64,000 bases of DNA. It comes from Maribacter sp. GTDB lineage: Bacteria > Bacteroidota > Bacteroidia > Flavobacteriales > Flavobacteriaceae. Positions 37,077 to 45,846 of this stretch are shown one piece after another; the stretch's first letter is position 1; the number at the start of each line of letters is the position of its first letter. A model generated the notes under the pieces. That model did not search any database, was not told the origin of the DNA, and was given only the letters and a program-made list of their open reading frames with translations. A program made the position numbers and the translations under genes. The DNA lies in NCBI GenBank assembly GCA_020629415.1, contig JAHDDL010000013.1, forward strand, positions 27,221 to 91,220, given 5' to 3'.

Positions 37077-38306
37077 ATGAAGAAACTAAAGGTCATAGAA
37101 CTTTTTGCGGGCGTAGGCGGATTTCGCTTGGGATTAGAGGATACCGAGAACTACGAGGTAGTTTGGAGCAACCAATATGAGCCTAGTACAAAAGCGCAGC
37201 ACGCCTCTAAGGTCTATGAAGCTAGATTTGGTCCTAAAAATCACAGAAACGAAAATATTTCTGATGTACCGACCAAAGACATACCTGATGCCGATATTTT
37301 AGTAGGAGGTTTTCCTTGCCAAGATTATTCCGTGGCGGCCACACTAAACAATTCTAAGGGACTTATTGGTAAAAAGGGTGTTTTATGGTGGAGCATTCAT
37401 AGAATTTTATCGGAAAAGAAAAATCCGCCTAAATACTTATTTCTTGAAAATGTAGATAGATTGTTAAAATCTCCATCAAACCAAAGAGGTAGAGATTTTG
37501 CCATCATGCTTAAAAGTTTAGATGACCTAGGCTATGCCGTAGAATGGAGAGTTATCAACGCTGCAGATTATGGTATGCCACAAAGACGTAGACGAATTTT
37601 TTTCTTAGGATACCATAAATCTACACCCTTATACAAACAATTTAAAAAGTCCAAAGCCGAAGATTGGATTTTTGAAAAAGGAACAATAACTACTGCATTT
37701 CCTATTACAAGTACTTCTTCTAAAATGATTTCTTTTGATATCACTGATGACCTTGTTACACTATCTGAGAATTTTAATCTAGGCGAAAAATTATCCCCAT
37801 TTCAAAATACCGGTGTGTTCGTTAAAGGTAAAGTACATACTACTAAGACCGTAGCCAGCTATATTGGTAAAAGAACGGTATTGGCAGATGTTTTACAGAA
37901 AGGACAAATTCCCGAAGAATTTTACATTCCTGAAGAAGAACATGATAAATGGTATTATCTAAAAGGTGCCAAAAAAGAAACCCGTACCTCTAAATCTGGT
38001 TTTGCCTACCACTATAATGAAGGTAGCATGATTTTTCCTGATGCGCTAGATAATGCCTCAAGAACAATCATAACTGGTGAAGGCGGTAAGAGTGCATCAC
38101 GATTTAAACATGTTATCAACACCAAAAAAGGGCTACGTAGATTAACTCCCATAGAACTGGAACGTTTAAATATGTTCCCTGATGATCATACTTTATTAGA
38201 AGGGATTTCCAATACCAAAAGAGCTTTTTTTATGGGCAATGCTTTAGTAATTGGTGTAGTTAAAAAAATAGGTGAGACGCTCTACGAAAAAATAAAATCG
38301 ACCTAA
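37077..38306 (+). CDS. DNA (cytosine-5) methyltransferase
   Basis: A 409-residue C5-cytosine methyltransferase with the full motif order: I, IELFAGVGGFRLGLED; IV, GGFPCQDYSVA with nucleophile Cys81; VI, LFLENVDRLL; VIII, QRRRRIFFLG; IX-X, RRLTPIELERLNMFPDD and FFMGNALVIGVV. The target-recognition region (about 180-330) is long enough for a single specificity. No recognisable restriction enzyme is adjacent; the next gene (38457) encodes a small protein with only a weak nuclease-like motif. It may be an orphan methylase for regulation or anti-restriction, or part of a compact system. The recognition sequence is not readable here. Confidence 0.92.
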   Translation: MKKLKVIELFAGVGGFRLGLEDTENYEVVWSNQYEPSTKAQHASKVYEARFGPKNHRNENISDVPTKDIPDADILVGGFPCQDYSVAATLNNSKGLIGKKGVLWWSIHRILSEKKNPPKYLFLENVDRLLKSPSNQRGRDFAIMLKSLDDLGYAVEWRVINAADYGMPQRRRRIFFLGYHKSTPLYKQFKKSKAEDWIFEKGTITTAFPITSTSSKMISFDITDDLVTLSENFNLGEKLSPFQNTGVFVKGKVHTTKTVASYIGKRTVLADVLQKGQIPEEFYIPEEEHDKWYYLKGAKKETRTSKSGFAYHYNEGSMIFPDALDNASRTIITGEGGKSASRFKHVINTKKGLRRLTPIELERLNMFPDDHTLLEGISNTKRAFFMGNALVIGVVKKIGETLYEKIKST

Positions 38307-38456
38307 TTTAACTTTCTCTTCTATTGCTCTCTAAACTTACTTCGTTAGTACCTTTCTTTAAATGAGAATTGCAAATTAAAAATATTTTATACTTAACATA
38401 TTGTTAATCAACGTTTAAAATTAGGAATTGTCCTTTTTTTTGTTATTTTAAGTGTT

Positions 38457-38831
38457 ATGGTAAAAGTAGAAAAATCAGAAAACACAGCATTTTTAGAAAA
38501 GTCAATTCAACATTTAGAAGCTACCGGTTTCGAGAATATTAAAGCTGATATGGAAGGCTATGAAACCCCCAAATCATATTCAAGAAAAGGTTTGGAAGAC
38601 AATGTTACTCCAGATATTGTAGCTATCAAAAACGGTAGAAAATATTATTTTGATATTAGCTTAAAATCACCAAAAACCAGGTTGCTAAAATCTAAGTGGT
38701 TGTTTTTAGATACTTTGAGTAGAATGAATTCTAATAGATTTAGAATTATAACTACCAAAGGCCATTACAAGTTTACAGATAATATGTTAGAGGATATTAA
38801 CTTAAGTAATAAAACGCCTATCAAGATTTAA
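38457..38831 (+). CDS. Small protein, unknown; weak PD-(D/E)xK-like pattern
   Basis: A 124-residue protein starting at ATG 38457, 150 bases after the methyltransferase and on the same strand. The middle reads NVTPDIVAIKNGRKYYFDISLKSPKTR. A Pro-Asp pair, a beta strand and then an acidic residue near a Lys faintly recall the PD-(D/E)xK nuclease core, but the usual (D/E)-x-K spacing is not exact and the protein is small. The rest is helical and basic. A strong bidirectional terminator follows. I do not assign a function. A link to the methyltransferase is possible but unproven. Confidence 0.65.
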   Translation: MVKVEKSENTAFLEKSIQHLEATGFENIKADMEGYETPKSYSRKGLEDNVTPDIVAIKNGRKYYFDISLKSPKTRLLKSKWLFLDTLSRMNSNRFRIITTKGHYKFTDNMLEDINLSNKTPIKI

Positions 38832-38851
38832 GTTTTTGAATATAACTTATT

Positions 38852-38880
38852 AAAAAAGACCGCTAATAGCGGTCTTTTTT
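38852..38880. terminator. Bidirectional intrinsic terminator
   Basis: A perfect 13-base inverted repeat, AAAAAAGACCGCT and AGCGGTCTTTTTT, with a 3-base loop and T-runs on both strands. It lies between two convergent genes and should end both transcripts. Confidence 0.92.
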
Positions 38881-39322
38881 ATTTTTTCATCATTGCTATA
38901 TGTGGTATACCATCTTCCAGATATTCTTCTCCTGTCGATTTAAAACCTAAATCTGTATAAAATTTGGTAAGGTATTTTTGAGCAGAAATTTTTATTTCAT
39001 TTTCGTTAAAATGTTCTTGAACAGCAGTAATAGAAGCTTTCATTATTACTTTTCCATAACCAAATTTTCTATAATCTTCATGCACTGCTACTCTACCTAT
39101 ACTAGCTTGATCAAAATAATCACCAGCTTTAAAAATACGGGTATATGCCACTACGGTTTTATTTTTATATCCTATTATATGAATAGCCTCAGAATCTTTA
39201 CCATCTATATCTTGATACACGCAATCTTGCTCCACTACAAAAATTTCACTTCGTAAGCGTAGTACATTATATAGTTCTTCAATATCAAATTCTTTGAAAC
39301 TCTTTACCTTAATATCTAACAT
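38879..39322 (-). CDS. GNAT-family N-acetyltransferase, ElaA-like
   Basis: A 147-residue acetyltransferase. The N-terminal stretch LYNVLRLRSEIFVVEQDCVYQDIDGKD is typical of the ElaA group. The acetyl-CoA pyrophosphate loop is VAVHEDYRKFGYGKVIMKA (the R/Q-x-x-G-x-G/A pattern appears as RKFGYG). It transfers an acetyl group from acetyl-CoA to an unknown acceptor in the cytoplasm. The stop codon falls in the right arm of the bidirectional terminator. It is followed upstream, on the same strand, by rpiB; the 113-base gap with repeated AATAACTAT suggests separate promoters. Confidence 0.85.
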   Translation of the reverse strand: MLDIKVKSFKEFDIEELYNVLRLRSEIFVVEQDCVYQDIDGKDSEAIHIIGYKNKTVVAYTRIFKAGDYFDQASIGRVAVHEDYRKFGYGKVIMKASITAVQEHFNENEIKISAQKYLTKFYTDLGFKSTGEEYLEDGIPHIAMMKK

Positions 39323-39435
39323 AAAAATTGTTCAATTAATTAGTTATGTTCATATCTATTATGAAATAACTATATGATTTATAAATGGTTATAATAACTA
39401 TTTTAGGTTATTAACATAGTTGTAATAACTATCTA

Positions 39436-39864
39436 TTATAGCGGAATCTTTTCAATTCTACGTTCATGCCTACCTCCATCAAAAGAAGTGGTAATAAAGG
39501 TAGATACCATTTCAAGTGCTTGCGGTAACGCTATGTATCTTGCAGGTAAGCTTAAAATATTTGCATCATTGTGTTCTCTAGCCAGTTTAGTGATTTCTTT
39601 GGTCCAACATAATGCAGCTCTTACCTTTTGCTGTTTATTGGCTGTCATACTAGCCCCATTACCACTACCACAAATTAAAATACCAAAATCAACGGTACCA
39701 TTTTCAACATCAAGAGCAACCGGGTGTGCAAAGTCTGGATAATCAACACTATCCGTACCATCAGTACCATAGTTGATAACTTCAATTTGTTTAGATTTTA
39801 GTAAACCTATAATAGCTAACTTGTATTCTGTACCGGCATGATCGTTACCAATAGCTATTTTCAT
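39436..39864 (-). CDS. rpiB: Ribose-5-phosphate isomerase B
   Basis: A 142-residue RpiB/LacAB-type isomerase interconverting ribose 5-phosphate and ribulose 5-phosphate in the pentose phosphate pathway. Family motifs are IAIGNDHAGTEYK at the start, YPDFAHPVA, ILICGSGNGASMTANK with the active-site Cys, and REHNDANILSLPARYI. I chose the ATG at 39864 (MKIAIGNDHAG); the ATG at 39870 would add only MH. It is transcribed away from the long AT-rich gap that separates it from rnr. Confidence 0.93.
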   Translation of the reverse strand: MKIAIGNDHAGTEYKLAIIGLLKSKQIEVINYGTDGTDSVDYPDFAHPVALDVENGTVDFGILICGSGNGASMTANKQQKVRAALCWTKEITKLAREHNDANILSLPARYIALPQALEMVSTFITTSFDGGRHERRIEKIPL

Positions 39865-40511
39865 ATGCATAGTATTTAAAGGTTAATTGTTCAAGATTAA
39901 TATCCAGTGGGGGTGGAACAAAACTTAGCTAAAGGTACAATAATCAGTCATTCACAACAAAAAACGAGGGGTTCACAACAATAGTTATCAAGTCATTAAT
40001 AAAAATTGTTAATTAGTATGTTATAAGGAAGATTACTTAATGCATAAATTGTTTAGAAAAAGTTGCTAAAAAATTTGGTTATTAAGGTTAACATCTGCTT
40101 ACACTTTTAATCCTCTGAAGACGAATTTAAATATTAGAAACTATTAGAGGATTTTCATCAAATTAACACCCCTAGTTAACATTAAAATTACATTTAGTTA
40201 TTAATAAATTCATGTTAATAGCACTTATAAACCATGTTTAATAACTTCTCAAAATACTGATTTTCAATTATAGATTCATAAAATATATTGTCAACAAGTA
40301 TTAGTATCTCATAAAGACAAGAAATATAGAAATAAGTTATTCTAGATATTAACAAGCTATAATAACCATTAATATTTAATTTAATTTAAAAGAAAAAATG
40401 TCTAATATGATATATATGTTAATAACAACTCGTTTACTTAACTTTTCAATAAGAGGTAGAATAACAGGTACTGGATTATAATTCGTAATTTTCCAATAAA
40501 TTAAAAGTTTA
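39865..40511. other. 647-base AT-rich intergenic region with repeated TTAATAA-type words
   Basis: The gap between the divergent rpiB and rnr genes is unusually long and AT-rich. Words like TTAATAA, TTATTAA or TTAATAAC recur (near 39993, 40078, 40200 and 40420, among others), and the sequence TTCACAACAA occurs twice, at about 39950 and 39972. I find no ORF or RNA fold. No exact DnaA box (TTATNCACA) is present; TCATTCACA near 39948 is one mismatch away. It may hold regulatory sites, or simply be AT-rich leader DNA. Confidence 0.45.
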
Positions 40512-42704
40512 ATGTCGAAGAAGAATAAGAAGGCGAAGAATCATAGAAAGAACGAAATTACTAAAGGAATTTTTACAGTTCTTGAAAAGGAACCTAATAA
40601 AAGTTTCAACTATAAGCAGATAGCTGCAAAGATTAAGGTTACAGATGCTCAGGATAGGAATATACTTATCAAAAGATTAACTGAGCTTAAAGAGAAGAAA
40701 AGAATTCAAGAAGTAGACAGAGGTCAGTACAAAGTTTTGGAAAACACTAAAACTTATTATGAAGGTACTGTAGACCTTACAGGCAAAGGTAATGCCTATA
40801 TTGTGATAGATGGTATGGATGATGATGTCTTCATTCCGTCTAATAAATTGAATAAAGCTTTTCATAAAGATAAGGTTGAAGTTTATATCTATCCACGAAA
40901 AAAGAGCAAAAAGCTTGAAGGTGAAATAGTTAAAGTACTTGAAAGATATAAAACTACTTTTGTAGGTATTGTTGATATGCAAAAGACATTTGCTTTTGTA
41001 AGACCTTCAGATTTTAGAATGTATACCGATATTTTTGTCTCTAAAGATAAATTGAACGGTGCTCAAGATGGTGAAAAGGTTTTGGTTGAAATCACTGACT
41101 GGCCAGCAGATGTAGATTCCCCTTTTGGTAAAGTTACCGAAGTATTGGGTATACCTGGTGAGCATGATACGGAAATTCATTCCATCTTAGCTGAGTATGG
41201 TTTACCTTATTCCTTTCCTGCAGATGTTCAAAAATTTGCTGATGGTTTGGATACCAGTATAAAAGAAGAAGAAGTAAAAAAGCGTAGAGATTTACGAAAT
41301 GTACTAACCTTTACCATTGATCCAAAAGATGCAAAAGATTTTGATGATGCCCTTTCTTTTCAAAAATTAGAAAATGGTAATTACGAAATAGGTATTCATA
41401 TTGCAGATGTTTCTCATTATTTGCAAAAAGATACCATTTTAGATGATGAAGCTTATGAGCGGGCAACCTCAGTGTATCTGGTAGACCGTGTGGTACCTAT
41501 GTTGCCAGAAGTACTATCTAATAATGCTTGTTCTCTAAGACCTAATGAAGAAAAATATACTTTTTCTGCCATTTTTGAACTAGATGCAAATGCTATAATA
41601 AGAAATCAATGGTTTGGTAGAACGGTAATTGATTCTAATGAACGTTTTGCATATGAAGAAGCTCAATATATCATTGAGAACGGTAATGGTAACATCCCTG
41701 AGGATATTTCAATAAGAGAGACTGCTTATAGCGTTTCTAACGAAGTTGTTGAAGCTACGTTAGAAATGGATAGGCTTGCCAAAATAATGCGCTCTAAGCG
41801 TATGGATCAAGGTGCACTCTCTTTTGATAAAGTTGAGGTTCGTTTCAATCTTGACGAGAACAGTGAGCCGATCGGAGTTTATTTCAAAGAGTCTAAAGAT
41901 GCCAATAAGCTTATTGAAGAATTTATGCTTTTGGCGAATAGAAAAGTCGCTGAATTTATAGGTAAACAAAAACCAAAAAAGACGTTCGTTTATAGAATTC
42001 ATGATGATCCGGATCCGGATAAGTTAATGGCTCTGAACGGAATTGTATCAAAATTTGGTCATAAATTAGATTTTAAGGACAAGAAATCCATTAGCTCTTC
42101 TTTGAACCAATTATTACAGGACGTAAAAGGTAAAAAGGAACAAAATATGGTAGATACGCTTACTATACGTAGTATGAGCAAAGCTATTTATACCATAGAT
42201 AATATTGGTCATTATGGGTTGGCTTTTGATTATTATACCCATTTTACTTCTCCGATCAGAAGATATCCAGATGTTATGGTACACAGACTGTTACAACATT
42301 ATTTAAATGGTGGTAGTTCTGTCAATGCCGAAGAATTTGAGAAGAAATGTAAGCATTCCTCAGATATGGAATATTTAGCATCAAGTGCTGAAAGAGATTC
42401 TATTAAGTATATGCAGATCAAATTTATGCAAGATCATAAAGATGAAGAATTTCGTGGCGTTATAAGTGGTGTTACGGAGTGGGGAATATATGTTGAAATC
42501 ATTGCTAATAAGTGTGAGGGCATGATTCGTATTAGAGACATCAAAGGAGATTATTATATCTTTGATGAGAAACAGTATGCCATTGTAGGTGAACGTACTA
42601 AAAAGAAGTATACCTTAGGAGATGAGGTTACAGTCATGGTAAAGAGTACAGATTTAATTAAAAGGCATTTAGATTTTGCCTTGATACCGGATAACCTAAA
42701 ATAA
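40512..42704 (+). CDS. rnr: Ribonuclease R (RNase II/RNB family exoribonuclease)
   Basis: A 730-residue 3'-5' exoribonuclease that degrades structured RNA. Order: a basic N-terminus (MSKKNKKAKNHRKNE) and helix-turn-helix-like part, cold-shock domains (about 80-235), the RNB catalytic domain (about 250-580) with the metal site DPKDAKDFDDALS and the substrate channel FTSPIRRYPDVMVHRLL, and a C-terminal S1 domain (EFRGVISGVTEWGIYVEI) ending near residue 725. Unlike E. coli RNase R it lacks a long lysine-rich C-terminal tail. The gene stands alone, with a very long upstream region. Confidence 0.95.
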   Translation: MSKKNKKAKNHRKNEITKGIFTVLEKEPNKSFNYKQIAAKIKVTDAQDRNILIKRLTELKEKKRIQEVDRGQYKVLENTKTYYEGTVDLTGKGNAYIVIDGMDDDVFIPSNKLNKAFHKDKVEVYIYPRKKSKKLEGEIVKVLERYKTTFVGIVDMQKTFAFVRPSDFRMYTDIFVSKDKLNGAQDGEKVLVEITDWPADVDSPFGKVTEVLGIPGEHDTEIHSILAEYGLPYSFPADVQKFADGLDTSIKEEEVKKRRDLRNVLTFTIDPKDAKDFDDALSFQKLENGNYEIGIHIADVSHYLQKDTILDDEAYERATSVYLVDRVVPMLPEVLSNNACSLRPNEEKYTFSAIFELDANAIIRNQWFGRTVIDSNERFAYEEAQYIIENGNGNIPEDISIRETAYSVSNEVVEATLEMDRLAKIMRSKRMDQGALSFDKVEVRFNLDENSEPIGVYFKESKDANKLIEEFMLLANRKVAEFIGKQKPKKTFVYRIHDDPDPDKLMALNGIVSKFGHKLDFKDKKSISSSLNQLLQDVKGKKEQNMVDTLTIRSMSKAIYTIDNIGHYGLAFDYYTHFTSPIRRYPDVMVHRLLQHYLNGGSSVNAEEFEKKCKHSSDMEYLASSAERDSIKYMQIKFMQDHKDEEFRGVISGVTEWGIYVEIIANKCEGMIRIRDIKGDYYIFDEKQYAIVGERTKKKYTLGDEVTVMVKSTDLIKRHLDFALIPDNLK

Positions 42705-42790
42705 TTTGGAATAGATTTTGGTATAGAATGGCTGAATTAAGTATACCCTTTGTTCATAAGTGTTTACTTACTTAAATTACATAGAAAAGA

Positions 42791-43471
42791 ATGAAACAAT
42801 TTTTAGTTTTAATGTTTCTCTTAGGATGTTTATCGGTTACTGGCCAAGATAATCCGGTGACACAAAATCTAGAACCTTTTAAAGAGTTAAAGGTTTTTGA
42901 TGGTTTATCTATTAATCTTATAAAATCTGAAGAAAATAAGGTTATTATTTCTGGAGAAAATACTAGTAAAGTAGCTATTGTTAATAACGAGGGTGTTTTA
43001 AAAATTAGGATGCAAATTGGTAAAATCTTTAGTGGTTATAAGACATTTGTAGATTTATATTATACCAATGAAATCTTAGTGATAGATGTTAACGAAGATG
43101 CCAGGATTGTAACTGAAGATATTATTAAGCAAGATATCCTAGAATTAAAGGCTCAAGAAGGTGGTGAGCTTGTTGTTAATGCTGAAGTTGAACAAATGCT
43201 GATAAAGTCTGTATCTGGCGGTGTAATTAGAACTGCTGGTACTTCTAATCTACAAGATGTTCAAATCAATACCGGTGGTATTTATGAAGGTAAAGGGTTT
43301 ATTACTAATTTTTCTACTATAAATGTAAATGCCGGCTCCAGGGCAGAAATTAATGCAAAAGATTATGTAAAGGCTACCGTTAAAGCGGGTGGCGAGGTAT
43401 TGGTGTTCGGAAACCCTAAAAAACTTGAGGAAAAAACGGTATTTGGTGGTACCATTAAAAGAATGCAATAG
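42791..43471 (+). CDS. DUF2807 (head GIN domain) exported protein
   Basis: A 226-residue exported protein with a hydrophobic N-terminus (MKQFLVLMFLLGCLSVTGQ), the Cys13 possibly acting as a lipobox. The mature part is the beta-helix-like DUF2807 domain: FKELKVFDGLSINLIKSEENKVIISGEN, then repeated strands such as LELKAQEGGELVVNAEVEQMLIKSVSGG and INVNAGSRAEINAKDYVKATVKAGGEVLVFGNPKKLEEK. This fold is common in Bacteroidota exported proteins of unknown role. It is 3 bases upstream of the LysE-type transporter gene, so the two probably share a transcript. Confidence 0.82.
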   Translation: MKQFLVLMFLLGCLSVTGQDNPVTQNLEPFKELKVFDGLSINLIKSEENKVIISGENTSKVAIVNNEGVLKIRMQIGKIFSGYKTFVDLYYTNEILVIDVNEDARIVTEDIIKQDILELKAQEGGELVVNAEVEQMLIKSVSGGVIRTAGTSNLQDVQINTGGIYEGKGFITNFSTINVNAGSRAEINAKDYVKATVKAGGEVLVFGNPKKLEEKTVFGGTIKRMQ

Positions 43472-43474
43472 TAC

Positions 43475-44155
43475 ATGTTAGAAGATATCCAAGCTGCGAT
43501 TCCACTAGGCTTTTTCCTAAGTTTTATGGTTGGGCCTGTATTCTTTGTATTATTACAAACTAGTGCCGTTAAAGGGTTTAGGGCAGCTTTGACCTTTGAT
43601 GTTGGTGTATTATTGGCAGATATACTTTTTATACTTGTAGCTTATTTTAGCAGTTTTCAGTTACTGGAAAATTTAAGTAATCAACCGGGACTATATGTAT
43701 TTGGTGGGGTTATACTTTTAGTTTACGGTCTGGTAACTTTCTTTAAAGTAGATAAAAAAGAGATTCCTGTGGATTCTAAGAAAATAAAGAAGTCTGATTA
43801 TTTAGGACTTTTTGTTAAGGGTTTTTTGTTGAACTTTATCAATATTGGTGTTTTGGTGTTTTGGTTGGGAATCATAATTATTGTTGGTCCAACATTAGAT
43901 AATCAACCTAATCGTTTTTTTACTTTTTTTGCTACAGTACTACTCTCCTATTTTGTAACAGATCTTTTTAAAATTCTTTTGGCCAAGCAACTTAAACGTA
44001 AATTAACGGTAAAGCGGATAGTTTATGTAAAAAAGTTAATAGGAATAATTTTAGTTATTTGCGGGGTTGTACTTATTGTTAAGGGTTTTTTACCTAAAGA
44101 ACAATTTAATATTGAACAGGAATTTGAAAGATTTGAGACTAAATCCATAGAATAA
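43475..44155 (+). CDS. LysE-type amino-acid exporter family protein
   Basis: A 226-residue inner-membrane protein of the LysE/RhtB superfamily with about six membrane helices. The family start is intact: IPLGFFLSFMVGPVFFVLLQTSAVKGFRAALTFDVGVLLADILFI, with the Gly-Pro pair in the first helix. A charged loop (KVDKKEIPVDSKKIKKSDY) divides the halves, and the last helix is VKKLIGIILVICGVVLIVKGF. It likely exports an amino acid or similar small solute; the substrate is unknown. A strong terminator follows directly. Confidence 0.85.
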   Translation: MLEDIQAAIPLGFFLSFMVGPVFFVLLQTSAVKGFRAALTFDVGVLLADILFILVAYFSSFQLLENLSNQPGLYVFGGVILLVYGLVTFFKVDKKEIPVDSKKIKKSDYLGLFVKGFLLNFINIGVLVFWLGIIIIVGPTLDNQPNRFFTFFATVLLSYFVTDLFKILLAKQLKRKLTVKRIVYVKKLIGIILVICGVVLIVKGFLPKEQFNIEQEFERFETKSIE

Positions 44156-44183
44156 AAAAAGCCGGTCATTGACCGGCTTTTTT
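44154..44183. terminator. Bidirectional intrinsic terminator
   Basis: A GC-rich 7-base stem GCCGGTC/GACCGGC with a 3-base loop, flanked by A and T runs that extend the pairing and give U-tracts both ways. It sits between the convergent LysE-type and OmpH-like genes. Confidence 0.92.
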
Positions 44184-44200
44184 ATTAATAAACGTTTAAT

Positions 44201-44707
44201 TTATTTCTTGTACTTATCATTAAGTAATTTTACTATTTCATCTGTAAGGTCATTAGCTTCTGTTCCATAAAGAACACTGCCACCGTCACCACCACCTAGA
44301 ATATATGAATATCCTTTAGATTTTCCGTAAGCCTTAATTTCTTCTTTAACTTTAGAAACAATACTATCCATTTCAGTTTGGCCTTCCATTTGTAGTTGTT
44401 GATCTTGCTGTTGAAGTTGTTGCCCGATCATTTGACCTCGTTGTTGCATAGCAGCATATTCTTCTTGTGCTTTTGATTGTGACATTTTTTGTGCCTTAGT
44501 TTGGAATGCTTGTGCTTCCATTTGAAAAGCTTGAGATATACTGTCTCTTTTTTTGGCTAAAGCATCTGCCTTAACTTTAAATTTTGCTTCAACATCAATT
44601 TTTTGTTGAAACTCGTCCATCAATTTTACGTTATCTACGTAACCAATTTTTTCTTGAGCACAAGATGCTAATAACGCGATAGCGAAAATTAAAATTATGT
44701 TTTTCAT
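44201..44707 (-). CDS. OmpH/Skp-like periplasmic protein
   Basis: A 168-residue protein with a lipobox (IALLASC, Cys16) followed by AQEKIGYVDNVKLMDEF, the usual OmpH start. A long coiled coil comes next (about 40-125; FQQKIDVEAKFKVKADALAKKRDSIS, then a Gln-rich stretch QMIGQQLQQQDQQLQMEG), and it ends KEEIKAYGKSKGYSYILGGGDGGSVLYG. Skp relatives hold unfolded outer-membrane proteins; here lipidation would tether it to a membrane. I start at the ATG 44707, because the upstream 36 in-frame residues do not look like a signal peptide. A -7-like box lies about 20 bases upstream. Confidence 0.87.
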   Translation of the reverse strand: MKNIILIFAIALLASCAQEKIGYVDNVKLMDEFQQKIDVEAKFKVKADALAKKRDSISQAFQMEAQAFQTKAQKMSQSKAQEEYAAMQQRGQMIGQQLQQQDQQLQMEGQTEMDSIVSKVKEEIKAYGKSKGYSYILGGGDGGSVLYGTEANDLTDEIVKLLNDKYKK

Positions 44708-44727
44708 TTTATCATTTTTATGTGATG

Positions 44728-44735
44728 CAAAAGTA
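44728..44735 (-). promoter_or_regulatory. Candidate -7 box (TACTTTTG) of the OmpH-like gene
   Basis: On the minus strand the octamer matches TAnnTTTG and ends 20 bases before the ATG at 44707. It also supports that start over the longer reading frame, whose first codons would lie upstream of the promoter. Confidence 0.42.
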
Positions 44736-44945
44736 ATAAAGGTTTTAGAATGAATATATTTTATAATTGAGATTAATATAGGGAAATTGATAAATATAAA
44801 TTTTATTGATAGCAAATTTAATTTTAATTATTTTTTTCTATAATTATAAACTACTTTAAGATGTTTTTAAGAGCTTTTTTAATTATTTATGATATAATAC
44901 TTAGTTATTTTAAAATAATCTCTTAGAATGTCTTAAATTGAATAT

Positions 44946-45782
44946 TTACCGGTTTTTAAGTATATAAATTAGGGAAGAATACTCATTAGATGATTTTGCT
45001 TTCCAATTTGAGATAAAACCTCTATAAAATGCGTTAAAGTAGTTTGATGACCTGTTTTTATATTTTTCCGATAATAATGACACATAATAAGAATCAAAAT
45101 ACATTGGCAATGTTTTCTCTACAAACATATTTTCATTTTGAAATAGTTTTTTCATCGCGGTTTGTGAAAAGTGCCATAAGTGTCTGGGTGTATCATACGC
45201 TGCCCAGAATTCTTTATAGTATTGTGCATCGTAAGATTTATAGTTAGGTACAGCAATAATTAAAGTTCCATTTTTCTTGAGAAGAGATTTTATATTTTTA
45301 ATTTGATCTTCTAAATTTGGCAAATGTTCTAGTACATGCCATAAGGTAATGACCTCAAATTTTTGATTTTGTAAATGATTTAAGCTCTCATATACTATTA
45401 AATCTTTGTTGGAAGCTTTTGTTCTGGCTTGGTCGTTTAACTCCACTCCTATTACTTTCCAATTATAGTTTTTTGCTGTAGTTAGAAATTCACCAGTCCC
45501 GCAACCTATATCTAATAGATTTTTTTGTTCGTTTGAATATTGATCTATAAGTTTTACTTTTTTGTTTAAAGTATACTTTTTTACTATTTGATAAATTTTT
45601 TCAAATAGATTATTGGCGTTATCGGAATGAGAAATGTAGTTACTAGAGTCGTAGTAATTTTCAAGTTTTTTAGGTATAGGTTTTGTGATAAGCATGTCTG
45701 TTTTTGAATCGTATTCTAATTCAAATTCTTCTTGAGTTACTAGATAATCTTTAGTTACTATGTTAGAATTTATATTTGACAT
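44946..45782 (-). CDS. Class I SAM-dependent methyltransferase
   Basis: A 278-residue methyltransferase. The SAM-binding motif I is NLLDIGCGTGEFL, followed by VIGVELNDQARTKA (acidic residue for the ribose) and VITLWHVLEHLPNLEDQI. The C-terminal YDTPRHLWHFSQTAMKKLF is a frequent feature of methyltransferases acting on polyketide, sugar or cell-surface substrates. The acceptor is unknown. I use the ATG at 45782; a longer frame back to 45857 would read through a parS site (45824-45839) and the end of mnmG. It closes the DUF4175-ybeY-mnmG operon. Confidence 0.82.
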   Translation of the reverse strand: MSNINSNIVTKDYLVTQEEFELEYDSKTDMLITKPIPKKLENYYDSSNYISHSDNANNLFEKIYQIVKKYTLNKKVKLIDQYSNEQKNLLDIGCGTGEFLTTAKNYNWKVIGVELNDQARTKASNKDLIVYESLNHLQNQKFEVITLWHVLEHLPNLEDQIKNIKSLLKKNGTLIIAVPNYKSYDAQYYKEFWAAYDTPRHLWHFSQTAMKKLFQNENMFVEKTLPMYFDSYYVSLLSEKYKNRSSNYFNAFYRGFISNWKAKSSNEYSSLIYILKNR

Positions 45783-45823
45783 TTTTGATTTATTGGGTTT
45801 TTGTGGATGATGTAAATTTTCAT

Positions 45824-45839
45824 TGTTCCACGTGGAACA
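45824..45839. promoter_or_regulatory. parS centromere site 1 (TGTTCCACGTGGAACA)
   Basis: A perfect 16-base palindrome identical to the known ParB-binding parS sequence of pseudomonads, and close to the Bacillus form. It lies between the mnmG stop and the methyltransferase start. ParB loading here helps chromosome segregation near the origin. An identical copy lies 1.9 kb away. Confidence 0.88.
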
Positions 45840-45846
45840 ATTTGCC

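Noticed and set aside
39865..40511. Replication origin in the rpiB-rnr gap
   Set aside because: No exact DnaA boxes and no dnaA or dnaN nearby; kept only as a low-interest observation.
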